Positions 10,436-19,390 of a stretch of 21,967 bases of DNA are shown in pieces. Position 1 is the first letter of the stretch. Each line of letters begins with the position of its first letter. The stretch is from positions 1 through 21,967 of the forward strand of contig NCSJ02000506.1 of assembly GCA_002812745.2 (NCBI GenBank), read 5' to 3'. The notes beneath the pieces were generated by a model. That model did not search any database. It saw only the letters and a list, made by a program, of their open reading frames with translations, and had not been told where the DNA came from. A program made the position numbers and the translations under genes. This stretch comes from Scytalidium lignicola. Its lineage: Eukaryota > Ascomycota > Leotiomycetes.

Positions 10436-10990
10436 TTTGGTGGTGGTAATAGTAGTAGTAATAATAGTAATAAATGTAATTAACGAAGAGAGAAAGTAAG
10501 AAGTTGTTGTAAAAGGTTAAAATATATATTTTTACAGTTAATAAAAGCTAGTTTCATTGTTACTATTCACATACAGTCTGTAAATAAAGAAGTTTCTTAT
10601 TACGTTTATAATTTTGCATTGTTATGCTATCCACAATAGTTAAATTTCTATTGTTCTTACAAGTAATGCCTTTAAGATCTTTTTTNGACAATACATGAAG
10701 CGTCGCTGTACAGTCCTTTACAGTTCATTCCATTGTTATAGTTCTATTCATAACCATTCAAAGGAAGTGGTGGTTGAAAGCAAGTAGGGGGGTTGATTAG
10801 ATAAGCTATATCACATGGCCAACGGAGTACGCCATGCACCCGCCTTGCGAGCGTAGCGAGCAACAAGCTTTGCTTGTTTAGTATATTAAATACTTAGTAC
10901 TAAGATCTTTACTTAGTTAATACTATATATTAGTAGTATAAGAAAGCTTAATATTCTTATAAAGTTATAGCCCTTTACTACCTACTAATT
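10436..10990. other. Transition zone from AT-rich block to ordinary DNA
   Basis: This zone contains a trinucleotide-rich patch (TGG/TAG/TAA words, 10439-10473), then AT-rich sequence. A GC-rich patch at about 10795-10855 contains the direct repeat GCGAGC-GTA-GCGAGC, followed at once by the hairpin ACAAGC-TTT-GCTTGT (10862-10876). AT-rich sequence full of TTAGTA/TACTAA words follows up to about 10970. No gene is visible. The patch may be the end of a mobile element, but no matching second end was found. Confidence 0.4.
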
Positions 10991-11060
10991 TAAGTGCTAG
11001 CCGCTCTCTATCCAGTGGAACGCGGTGATGAGAGCGTGTCTGGCTGTAAGACGAGACGCT
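10991..11060 (+). repeat. 70 bp direct repeat, copy 1
   Basis: TAAGTGCTAGCCGCTCTCTA and the following 50 bases recur at 12021-12088 in the same orientation with scattered mismatches. The shared blocks include CCGCTCTCTATCC, TGGAACG and GGCTGTA. The two copies bracket the 2EXR ORF and the hairpin array. They may be the ends of a non-autonomous element or the footprints of a local duplication. Confidence 0.7.
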
Positions 11061-11164
11061 AAGCCACCCTTGCTAGCAAAGACGCGCTAGGACAAACGGA
11101 CGTTAGTGTTGTTTCGTAAGAAGTGTCCAGCCGTACGTTAAGCGCCAACGTGAGTGCCAGCGCG

Positions 11165-11172
11165 TATATATA
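11165..11172 (+). promoter_or_regulatory. TATA-like box upstream of the 2EXR ORF
   Basis: TATATATA lies about 170 bases before the ATG at 11336 in otherwise GC-balanced sequence. Spacing to a start codon is plausible for a fungal promoter, but the ORF it would serve is truncated, so activity is uncertain. Confidence 0.3.
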
Positions 11173-11335
11173 GGAAACTCTTTTCCGTCAGTCTGTTCGT
11201 TAGAACAAGATATTTAACGTATACCACGAAGCACGAAAGATATTTAATGTCAAAAGACGTTGTCATCAAACGAAGTTGTCAGCAAGTGGTAGCGGTACGG
11301 AAGGACCTCAGGACGTGCTTGAAGTAATTGATTGA

Positions 11336-11593
11336 ATGTCTAAGTTCGAGAGATTTTCGAACTTGCCGCCTGAGCTGAGGCGAAAGGTCTGGTCAGGAGC
11401 AAGGCGCGATACTATTGAAGTGGAAATGTCATGGGACTGGTATGGCTTTACGCCGTTGGGAGTGCTTTATGATCCAGCACTTGAGAAAGTGTGGCTACCG
11501 GCTCAGTTCTATACGTGTGTGGAGTCCAGAGAGCTGGGGTTTGAGGCATGCAAAATTCAAATTGAAATGGAAAGTAAAACAATTTTGTCTTAA
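11336..11593 (+). pseudogene. 2EXR-domain protein, truncated
   Basis: 2EXR proteins are a large fungal family of unknown biochemical role, related in motif style to F-box proteins and expanded in Leotiomycetes and other ascomycetes. Residues 3-19 (K-F-E-R-F-S-N-L-P-P-E-L-R-R-K-V-W) match the family's opening F-x-x-L-P-x-E-L-R-x-x-I-W motif. Residues 58-70 (Y-T-C-V-E-S-R-E-L-G-F-E-A) match its second motif, C-x-E-S-R-x-x-A. The frame stops after 85 codons; family members usually run to about 200-400 residues. Downstream the sequence changes into the hairpin array without further 2EXR sequence. The coding frame lacks RIP stops. I read it as a 3'-truncated copy, although a short product could still be made. 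Confidence 0.6.
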
Positions 11594-11670
11594 ATTGTAT
11601 ATTTTTGGATTAGGATATAAAATGAGTACGAGTACGCCCACTTCGGATGTGGTACGTGAGCAACAGGTCC

Positions 11671-11963
11671 CGCACGAAGTGCGTGGAGGTTGCTTGCAAC
11701 CGGGTCGTGAGAATCACGAAGGGAAGTGAAACGGACATGATAAAATTGAGCGGGTGAAAACGCGAGATGGAGTGAACGAATGTGAACGTGATGGGAATTC
11801 ACGTGGTGAATAAAGAGCCTGATTTATCAGGAGGGGAGGCCGTTGAGGCCGGACACTTGCGTTCCAGGAGAAAAGGCGCCAGCCTTTTCAATATGATTCC
11901 CCTGGAACGCTGGAACCTGGGGGGCTTGCAGTGGTAAAAGGAAAAAACATGTGACGACATGTT
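11671..11963. repeat. Array of short perfect hairpins
   Basis: Within 293 bases there are at least seven perfect inverted repeats: CGCAC-GAA-GTGCG (11671-11683), GGTTGC-TT-GCAACC (11688-11701), TCGTGA-GAA-TCACGA (11705-11719), ACGTGA/TCACGT (11786-11804) overlapping ATTCAC-GTG-GTGAAT (11797-11811), CCTGAT-TT-ATCAGG (11818-11831), the nested pair CGTTCCAGG/CCTGGAACG (11860-11909) enclosing AAAAGGC/GCCTTTT, and AACATGT-GACG-ACATGTT (11946-11963). They could form stem-loops in DNA or RNA. No protein frame explains them. The array lies between the truncated 2EXR ORF and the second copy of the 70 bp repeat. Confidence 0.7.
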
Positions 11964-12020
11964 GATGATTCGTTATCTTTTCCTTCTCCTAAGTGGCTGC
12001 TGTCACTTGCGTGTAGCTAG

Positions 12021-12088
12021 TAAGTGCCAGCCGCTCTCTATCCGCTGGAACGTGTGGATAAGAGCCTGTCCGGCTGTAGACGGACGAA
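12021..12088 (+). repeat. 70 bp direct repeat, copy 2
   Basis: Second copy of the repeat at 10991-11060, beginning TAAGTGCCAGCCGCTCTCTA. It differs by scattered substitutions, not all of them transitions, so this pair is not simply RIP-aged. Confidence 0.7.
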
Positions 12089-12159
12089 CATGCCATCTTT
12101 CAGCATGCTCTGCAGAAACCCCAATTAGATCGAAGAGAAGTTCACGCGAACTCCAGTGC

Positions 12160-12462
12160 AGCAGTGACGGCGGAAGCATCTCACAAGAGTTGGTAGCACC
12201 TAGTCCAGCGGCAAAGAGGCGTAGATCCTCTGCTTCTAAATCGCGACTGTCTATCCAGTTAAATAACTACCTCGCCTTAGAGGAGAGGAGGTGCCAATCA
12301 CTTGGGTTACCGTTCTCTCGGACGGATATTGATTCGGCGATCCGAGCTTCAAATGTGTCACCAAAAGATAGTGATCTAGCTCGACTCAAGACCTTATACT
12401 TCGCAATCAGGAGTCCTGAATCTCTTGTTGCCCTGCAGGAGATCCTCAAGGCCTGCCGAACC
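12160..12462 (+). pseudogene. Coding-like fragment of unknown protein
   Basis: Part of an open frame running from an ATG at 11959 to a stop at 12546. Only the middle looks like real protein: a Ser/Pro-rich segment with a basic patch (A-K-R-R-R-S-S-A-S-K, a possible nuclear localisation signal), then an amphipathic, helix-prone stretch with A-L-E-E-R-R-C and S-P-E-S-L-V-A-L-Q-E-I-L. From about 12446 the opposite strand encodes a patatin fragment, so this frame must break there. The first part runs through the hairpin array and the 70 bp repeat and is not believable as protein. I do not recognise the family. It is probably a gene fragment captured between rearrangements. Confidence 0.35.
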
Positions 12463-12730
12463 GCTCCTGCATGGCAGCTCGATAAAAGCGAGCCATTGTC
12501 CCGGGCTGAAGGAAATTCCGAACGTTTGAGGCCACCGGCGACATGAGCTTCTGCTCAAATCCAGTCCCGATAGAGAGCACCAGGTCACAGTCACGGTCAT
12601 TCCAGATCCGGCGAACTTCACGCAAGCCGGGCCGTACAGGGTTGTTATACTTTAAACCGCCGTCCTGAAATGTACCAAACGAGCGGAGGTGTTTGGGTTT
12701 GAAGTAACTAAGTTGGTCAGCCCTAACCAT
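12446..12730 (-). pseudogene. Patatin-like phospholipase fragment
   Basis: Patatin-like phospholipases hydrolyse membrane lipids with a Ser-Asp dyad. In fungi the domain often sits at the N-terminus of NLR-like proteins involved in non-self recognition. Visible here is the catalytic-Asp region: Y-F-K-P...F-Q-D-G-G-L-K-Y-N-N-P (about residues 9-31), then V-R-R-I-W, then D-L-V-L-S-I-G-T-G, and finally an R-N-F-L-Q-P-G...R-F-Y-R-A-A-M stretch. The GxSxG nucleophile part, which lies N-terminal in the family, is missing. Upstream the expected A-R-A-T-S-A-A motif is scrambled. It is therefore a piece of about 90 codons, cut at both ends, and cannot be a working enzyme. A NACHT/ankyrin tail fragment lies on the same strand 7 kb away. 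Confidence 0.75.
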
Positions 12731-13067
12731 GTAGCACCTTTCACCGTTGGAATCTTGCCTAGGCGCTGCAGTTGTGCACCTTGCCCTATTAACTGTCAGT
12801 AAGGTACTGACTGATCCACCAGTTGCACATACGCTTCCCAGAGTAATATCTCCTGGGTTGCCTCCGTGGCTCGAAGGTGTTTATATCCTAACGCACCGTT
12901 AACCCAGTGCAGACCTAGAGATATCTCGACCTACTTGAATCTTCACTATGCTGGCCCTCGTCGTTATAGTTCGAGATCAGACATAATGCTGCGTCGGATA
13001 TCGTAGCTGCAGTTACGGCAAATCTCATACCAGAGGCTCTCGAACTTACCGGCCCAAATATAGGACC
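12731..13067. other. Unassigned stretch
   Basis: Ordinary composition and no convincing frame. On the minus strand a short frame near 12990-13060 contains a C-x-x-C pair (W-Y-E-I-C-R-N-C), perhaps the edge of another gene fragment. It is too short to name. Confidence 0.3.
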
Positions 13068-13432
13068 CAGTCGAAATAGTAGTTACGAAGTATAACCTAT
13101 ATAGTAAGAGTAAGGTAAGTAGATACGTACTATATAGACTCCTCTAACTACTATAAGTTCCTAAGAGAGTATAGAAGTCGATCGTATTCGACTTTATAGT
13201 TAAGCTACTACCCCTAAAAGAACTAATAATAAATATAGTATATAACTCGATCTAGGTAATTATAGATAGACTAACTAAGTATAAGTACTTTATACTATAT
13301 AAGGAAAGTAGTAATACGAAAGAGTTCGTATACGTCTTTCTTAAATACATAGTTAGCTAATATAGGCTTCTAGACGAAATTATATCTAATAGAGATAAAC
13401 TCTTTATATCGAAATTCCATGGCCGTCTCACT
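13068..13432 (+). pseudogene. Ty3/Gypsy integrase fragment (RIP-mutated)
   Basis: Integrase inserts the retrotransposon cDNA into the genome. The frame reads a decayed end of the zinc-binding domain (Y-N-L-Y in place of C-x-x-C, then S-K-V-S-R-Y), then the core start with the first catalytic Asp kept (I-V-F-D-F-I-V-K-L), then I-D-R-L-T-K-Y-K-Y-F-I near 13265-13300, and I-I-S-N-R-D-K-L-F near 13380-13410, where the second catalytic Asp has become Asn. Stops replace Gln and Trp positions. The glutamate of the DDE triad is beyond the break at about 13432, where the sequence switches to GC-richer unrelated DNA. It cannot come from the 1944-4820 element without rearrangement, and it may be a different Gypsy family. 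Confidence 0.82.
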
Positions 13433-13486
13433 TTCAACCCAGCTGCGACCGCCAGCCCGTATTCGAGCATCGACTAAACAGGCTGA

Positions 13487-13861
13487 CGATGCGATATTGC
13501 ATGCGAGAGTCGATGTTTCGAACCCTCTTTAGTCCACGATCCTTTTGAACCCTCCGAATCCGAATTCCTCTTCTCGCGGGACCTCCGCCGCGCACCTCTT
13601 CGCTGCTCTCCTCTCGATCCTCAAACCATCCACCTCCTCACTGCGCCTCCTTCTACGGTTCATGCTCGTGATGGTGCGGGTCCGAATGCCAGGGATCCTA
13701 GCTGCAGCATCATTGCAGGAGCAGCGGCGCAGTCTTGGTCTCGGAGTGACCTCATGCAAGCCTCGCCTCAGGGACATACCCAATGGCAAAAAGACCTCAC
13801 GATCTCGAGACCGGATATCAGAGATTCCGACTACAGTGCCATGGTCAGGTGGAGGAGCTGA
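13487..13861 (+). other. Unrecognised open frame, possible gene fragment
   Basis: 124 open codons ending in TGA, without an early ATG. The composition is protein-like: D-P-F-E-P-S-E-S-E-F-L-F, then a Pro-rich middle, then Q-W-Q-K-D-L-T-I-S-R-P-D-I-R-D-S-D-Y-S. Overlapping frames on both strands (117 codons plus, 86 codons minus) are also open because the region is GC-rich, so openness alone is weak evidence. I do not recognise it. It could be an internal exon or a captured fragment. Confidence 0.25.
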
Positions 13862-14025
13862 ACCTTCTTCTCCCGCCCGCTCTGATTCTGTGACATAACT
13901 GGTCAGGAATGTACCTCCTTTTGCTGCTCATGGCGTGCAGGCGCGGATGTGGATATCTGGAGTGGAAACGAGAAAAGAAGATCTTGCTTAAGGAATGGGA
14001 GGGATTGGAGAGAGAGGTGAGAAGA

Positions 14026-14109
14026 GGATGGGTGAGAGGATGGGTGAGAGGATGGGTGAGAGGATGGGTGAGAGGATGGGTGAGAAGATGGGAGAGAAGA
14101 TGGGAGAGA
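14026..14109 (+). repeat. 12 bp minisatellite, seven units
   Basis: Five units of GGATGGGTGAGA start at 14026, 14038, 14050, 14062 and 14074, followed by two variant units AGATGGGAGAGA at 14086 and 14098. Because the unit length is a multiple of three, both strands stay open across it (a His-Pro-Leu-Thr repeat on the minus strand). This explains the open frames at 13845-14253, which I do not call as genes. Confidence 0.9.
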
Positions 14110-14342
14110 AAAGACGTGAAGGCAAGAGGGAGACAGCCATTTATGGAGTACGAAGCCCCAGGCAAACCGCAGAGAACGACGTCAAACACTGAAGTAAGAC
14201 GCAAGAAAATGTCTCTGAACGCCACGTCGGGTATGGCGCGCGCCCGTTGCTGACTTGCGTACGTGTCCTTTCTAAAATTAATAAAGGCACTGCAACTCCG
14301 AATTCAGACCCACCTCTCACGTCAGCCCAACGCAGGCTAACG

Positions 14343-14371
14343 TACTGTACACGCTTACGTACACTACAGTA
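14343..14371. promoter_or_regulatory. Inverted repeat upstream of the A-T-C gene
   Basis: TACTGTA (14343-14349) and TACAGTA (14365-14371) form a perfect 7 bp inverted repeat with a 15 bp spacer, about 370 bp before the A-T-C start codon. It could bind a dimeric regulator. This is based on symmetry alone. Confidence 0.25.
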
Positions 14372-14528
14372 AAGACGGGTAGAGCTACTATTAGTTGACC
14401 CAGAAACTGCATGTCCTACTCAACATACGTTTCAGCTAGATAGGACAAAGCCTACCTGCTCTGCACTTTGTGTTTTGGTGACAAAGCTCCATTTGAAACA
14501 GAACATGCGATTTTCAAGCAGACAGGAC

Positions 14529-14535
14529 TATAAAT
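14529..14535 (+). promoter_or_regulatory. Probable TATA box of the A-T-C gene
   Basis: TATAAAT is found 215 bp upstream of the ATG at 14744, in a non-coding stretch and in the right orientation. The implied 5' leader is long but not unusual for a fungus. Confidence 0.4.
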
Positions 14536-14743
14536 CGACGTCCCCGAGGGGAGAAAGCAAGTAAATTGGGCTATTAGGCTGCAGCTGGAAAGAGAGATTG
14601 GATTTCCCCCAACAATCATCACTATTAGCAGCAATATCAATACATAAGAAATTGTAGCCAAATTACGCCGCACCTCCCTCTCACTCGTAGCTCTGCCTAG
14701 GAGATACTGAGTCTCTTTCACTTGCTTTTGACTCAACCCGAAA

Positions 14744-17700
14744 ATGCATGTCTCTTCCAGCGAGGTATGGGGTAATGCTCTTCCAGATCATTTGCCCACT
14801 GTCCTGCAACAATTCCGCGATTCTGTCGCCAGATATCCAGAGAATATTGCGCTCATCTGCACACACCAAGACGCAAACCTCTATGGTATCTCAAGCTCAA
14901 AGCATCCCGATGCCAATACCGAGCACAATGCGTATCTTCGATGGACGTTCACAAGCTTCAAGACAGGTGTGGATCATCTGAAGGCAGGCTTAGAATTATT
15001 AGGTGTTCAAAGAGGAATGGCAATCGTAACACTACTTCCGAACTGCGCCGAATTCGCTCTCACGTGGTGGGCGGCCATGGAGCTGGGCGCAGTCATGGCA
15101 CCACTTGATCCTCGTCGCCTATCTAATGTCAAAGAAGTTTCGCATATGGTAAAAACCATCATCGAAGCAACAAACAATGCAGCGCCTGTAATCATCGCCT
15201 TCCGGCACGAATACTTCGAGTCGACAGCTATTGCCTCGGTGCATGCACAAGCCAGGATTGCTGTATTAAGTTCGCCAGAACTCCGGAGTTATGTTTCATT
15301 CGGAGATCTGATGGGTTCTCATCGGCGGGACAGCGTCAAAGACATCCAATCCGCCGAACTAAAGCTCCCTTCTGGATTGAAAGATGCCAGTATCCTCTTC
15401 ACTAGCGGTTCAACGTCGCTTCCGAAAGGTGTTTTGCGCTGTCATCCTCTCCAAGCATCGCTAACATACCAAAACTTCAACGGGCCCGGATACGACACTC
15501 TTCCTGGAGACTTATGGTGTTCCGTTGCACCCAACAGCCACTCTGTGGGCACTTCAAGTTTGATTGCACCAATGCTGCTTGGGGCAGGCATTGTATATGC
15601 AGGAGCGACATTTTCTGCTGAGAACACGGCAGAGGCACTGCTTCGTGAGCGATGCACGCATATCCTCCTAGTGCCTGCGATGGTTAATTTGATTGCGGAG
15701 CATATTGGCCACAGAACTCAGGCGCGGCCAAAACTCAAGGCTGTGATGTTAGCTGCGTCACCGCCAACTCGCCAAAACCTACAGGCGTGCTTCGATGTTC
15801 TCGGTGCTCGCGGCGTCTGTATTCGTTATGGCAGTACTGAAGGCATTGTCTGCACCACTGACATCATTGCAGACACTGGAAAATTGCTTGGTCCAGGGGA
15901 CCAGCTCTCTGTGGGACGGCCTGTCCCTGGAGCGGGTGTGAAAATCTGCACGCCGAATGGCACTGGTACGGTTCGCCCAGCGCTTCCCCGCGGTACTCCT
16001 GGGGAGATCCACTACTGTGGGACCTTGAGCCACCCAACCATATACATCGGACAAGAGGACACGGAAGACGTTTGCTATGTAGACAGAGACGGCCGCCGCT
16101 GGTTTGTTACTGGTGATGAAGGAGTAATTGACCAGTCAGGCCGCCTCTTCATCGTTGGTCGGCTCAAAGATGTGATTATCAGAGGTGGTGAGAACATCTC
16201 ACCAGCGGCTATTGAAGCTCGCCTGGCCGACAACGCCGCTCTGGCATCGACCTCAATTCAAGTCGTCGGACAACCAGATCCTGTGAGTGGAGAAACGCCC
16301 ATTGCAATTATTGATGGAAATTCAGATGTCAAGGCAGTAGCAGCAGAGATTCACCGAACTATCCTGCATTGCATGGGTCCCATGTGGGTTCCTCAGGAAG
16401 TAATTCACCTGAGTGAACTTGGTCTTGATGACTGGCCTCGGACTTCAGTGGGTAAGATTCACAAGATAACGCTTCGAGAATTATCGCGGAAACGATACTA
16501 CTCTCGGAAAGATCACGAGGTGACCAGTACCATTCACAATTCCAATCAAGTCTGGGATGCAGACCGTTTACGGAAAGAGTTGCTTGGAATCTGGGCGAGT
16601 GCCATTGGCCTGGACGAGGATTCTCTTCCTTTGAGCACCCCAATCTCAGAATTTGCTGATAGCCTGACGGTTGCAAGAGTCCGGGGTCAAATCAGGCGTG
16701 GAATACCCGGCCTGGAGAAGATCTCAATCCAAGACATACCTGATGACGATACGCTGTCAGGGCAGATTGAAATGATCATCGGGAGACTGAGTGGAAACAA
16801 ATCTCTTCTTAGGAGCGAAACGCAGGACCATAACGACCAGCCTCCCGCAGTTGCGGCTGATATGGTAAGTCTCTTCATTCTCATTTGCGTGGCTCGGCAG
16901 TATCGCTGATGCAGGTTTTAGGTCCATACTGTTGCACAACCGAATGATCTTGAGCCAACGAGACAACTTGTCATTGAAACCATCAGTAGGCATGGATTCA
17001 CATGGGACGATGTGGCAGATATATTTCCGGCGCACAATTTCGTCGACGAGCTATCCAGGAAGGGGGTACTCAACAGTGCCAAGTTCCAAAATGCATATAT
17101 CACAAAGACAGAGACCAAACCAGAGGTGAGCCAAGTCCCAGGTCATGTGCGTCGGGGTGGTGACTTGCTATTGACACGAAGTGTTTACGCATAGAGAGTA
17201 AAGCGTGCATTCGAAGCAATGCTACGGGAGAATCGTATTTTGCCTTCTTTTCTCGTATGGCAACCTTCCGGGCTCAATCCCCACATCGCACTTCACGTCA
17301 CGCTTAAGCCTAGTGAAGCCGTATATGAGCATGTCTTGCAGGACGGAGGCTCAGTCGACACAGTGGACGAACTTCAGCAGTTGGCCTCGGCCCATCCCCA
17401 TCCGGAATGGACTCTGTTTCCCGGGATCCTTTTTCGAGTGCTGATATATAATGTCAAAAGCACTGGGACTGTCGGATTTATCATTAGCGGTATGTTTGTT
17501 TCTTTGGATTCTGCATTTGCGGCGCGATTGGTGCTAACGTGTGCGTGCTTTGAAGTCAGCCATGGTGTGATGGACGCAACCTACCTTGCGAGATTCCAAT
17601 CGGATTTGGACCAAGCTCTTGCTGGTGCTATACCGCAAGCCCTCCGGCCCCATATAAGTTACAAGTTGTGGGCGGAATCGTACTATTCTTTCCGAGAGTC

Positions 17701-18732
17701 ACCTCAGGCCATGGCTTCTGTGAGATGGCACACTAGTTATCTCAATGGGCTTCATGACCATCTAATAAAAGCCCAGTGGCCTCCTGCACCAGAACGCGGC
17801 CCCTTTGACCCCAGTGGAAACGGCTACGGTCAGGGTGCTCGCCATAGCTTTGAGGTTCCAGATCTTGTAATGCTACGGAAACAGTATCCGCAGATATCGG
17901 TTCCTATAATCGTCAAAGCCGCGCTTGCACTCTTCAATGTGTACAAGACAGGGCACGACCATGCCGTCTTCTCGAATGTCCAGGCTGGGCGGACGGCGTG
18001 GCCTTTCATGCCTGGGTCCTTCTCCAACGGCTCCAAATGGGGACTTTTTGACGAAGCAACAGACGTAGCAGGACCGCTTCTCCAATCTGTGACGAACCTC
18101 ATCAAGGTTTCGCCAGACGAGTCTGTCATTGACATGCTACATCGGCTTCAGGCCGACCAACAAGGGTTGACACAGCATGCACACGCGCCATGGCCCGACA
18201 TCGAGAGAGCCCTCAATAAAGCTAGCGAGGCCACCGGCCAGGCAAAGGATCATCGAGGGTCAATGAGAAAAATTTTCACCACACAGGTCTTCAACTGGAT
18301 CCCTGGAATGGGGGCTCAAGTGGCCGGATTAAGGGAGCCGTTTGCCAATTTCAAGATTGTCAAGTCTGTGACACGATGGCAAGTTGGTCTCATCGTCAGG
18401 GCCGGGGTTGGCGGTGTAAAAAATGATCAAGTATTCTTGCATTTGTTTGGGGATGGGTTGGAAGATGCCCAAATGGAGCATATGACCAGCAAGTAAGTTT
18501 CATATTCCACACGTTTCATACAACTGTGACTTATTATTCTAGGCTAGAGACGCTGGTACGATCGTTGACGCACCCTTCAAGCTGGCATGCAGCCGTCAAT
18601 AAATGCATCGGGTCACTAGTCAGCACAACTGGAAGGATAGCAGCCGTGCCAAATTCGTCACAGTCACTAGATCTAGAGCTTTGGGCGGCTCCAACCAATG
18701 ACAGGGTTGAACCTGTGGCTAGAGATAGATAG
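14744..18732 (+). CDS. NRPS-like adenylation-carrier-condensation (A-T-C) protein
   Basis: Exons inferred from splice sites and frame: 14744-16864, 16922-17125, 17195-17489, 17556-18492, 18543-18732, giving 1248 residues. The enzyme should activate an acid as an acyl-AMP, load it on its carrier domain and condense it with an amine or alcohol. A domain (about 20-600): TSGSTSLPKG (220-229, usual Gly replaced by Ser), YGSTEG (362-367), TGDEG (456-460), RGGEN (480-484), PRTSVGKI with catalytic Lys571. Carrier (about 615-690): F-A-D-S-L with Ser640 as the phosphopantetheine site. Condensation domain (about 725-1225): D-V-A-D-I-F-P start and SHGVMDA (His876, Asp880) for HHxxxDG. A clear D-F-G-W-G motif, a thioesterase and a reductase are absent. 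The ATG has a good context (GAAAATG). Introns are 57, 69, 66 and 50 bp. No partner biosynthetic gene lies in the window, so product and substrate are unknown; an acyl or aryl acid is more likely than a standard amino acid. Confidence 0.9.
17490..17555 (+). other. 66 bp intron in frame, before the condensation active site
   Basis: Donor GTATGT at 17490, GCTAAC branch-like site at 17533-17538, acceptor AAG at 17553-17555. The intron is a multiple of three and contains no in-frame stop, so an ORF finder reads through it. Removing it joins G to TC to make Val, giving I-I-S-V-S-H-G-V-M-D, which fits the hydrophobic strand that leads into the active-site His in this family. Retention would insert 22 residues right before the motif. 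Confidence 0.75.
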
Positions 18733-19390
18733 GTAAGGCACAATATGTGGACAAAAGATATCACGGCATTGATCCCGCAAAAAATCAACAAATGCATAGA
18801 ATGGCAGAAGAGGCTCAGCCACTGCTTGAAATCTCTTTTTTTAATTCATCGGAGACTTACGCTTCGGTGTTGCCATAGTCGTATAGTCGGCGATCCTCGA
18901 ACAAAAGCCAATTACTACAGGATCAGGACAATACATTCTTCGTACAACCACTTTATTCATTTATTTGACTGACCCATTCGTTTGCTGGATTACTCCTTGA
19001 CTTTGCCCGTGCTGGCGCGTCTCGGTTTTCTGGGACATTTAAGATTAATCTGGTCGATTTCATCTCACGCCTAAGCGACTTCCTAAGGTTCCTGTCATGT
19101 CTCTACGGTTATTACCGTCAAATCCCAGGAGAATAGTATAAAAAAACGCCTGCAGGAAAAGAAACTATCCCTGAGTGAGGTATCTCTTGCTAGTGACACA
19201 TAATTTGAGAGACCGCGTCGCATGCTCAGAACAAATCATGATACCCAGTTCTGACGCCCAATGTCATCTCGACCGTCGTCCACCACCTTTCTTTTCCGCG
19301 AGCTTCGAATCTTCTGCCTTTTCTGAGCTTCTAGAATTTCTTTGCGCTCTTCCGTGTGGGGACAATCATACCCGATGAACACATCCGCTA
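18733..19390. other. Downstream region of the A-T-C gene, no gene seen
   Basis: Ordinary composition with frequent stops in all frames. It presumably contains the 3' untranslated region. I saw no domain, no tRNA-like cloverleaf and no clear repeat. Confidence 0.5.

Larger units (their letters stand above)
1..10970. other. AT-rich, RIP-mutated transposon block
   Basis: This block is strongly AT-rich and CpG is almost absent, except in the island at 8032-8616 and patches after about 10200. Decayed transposon proteins can be read through it with changes that are almost all C:G to T:A transitions. In several fungi RIP mutates duplicated DNA in this way. Ambiguous bases (n) occur only in this block, clustered at about 1816-1882, which suggests collapsed repeats in the assembly. 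The right edge is gradual: GC-rich patches begin near 10795 and ordinary composition starts near 10975. Confidence 0.85.

Noticed and set aside
13845..14253. ORFs of 114 and 126 codons on the two strands, with WVRG or HPLT repeats
   Set aside because: They are held open by the 12 bp minisatellite; there is no domain and no conserved-looking sequence outside it.
16359..17118. Minus-strand ORFs inside the A-T-C gene
   Set aside because: Shadows of the exons; the plus strand carries all family motifs.
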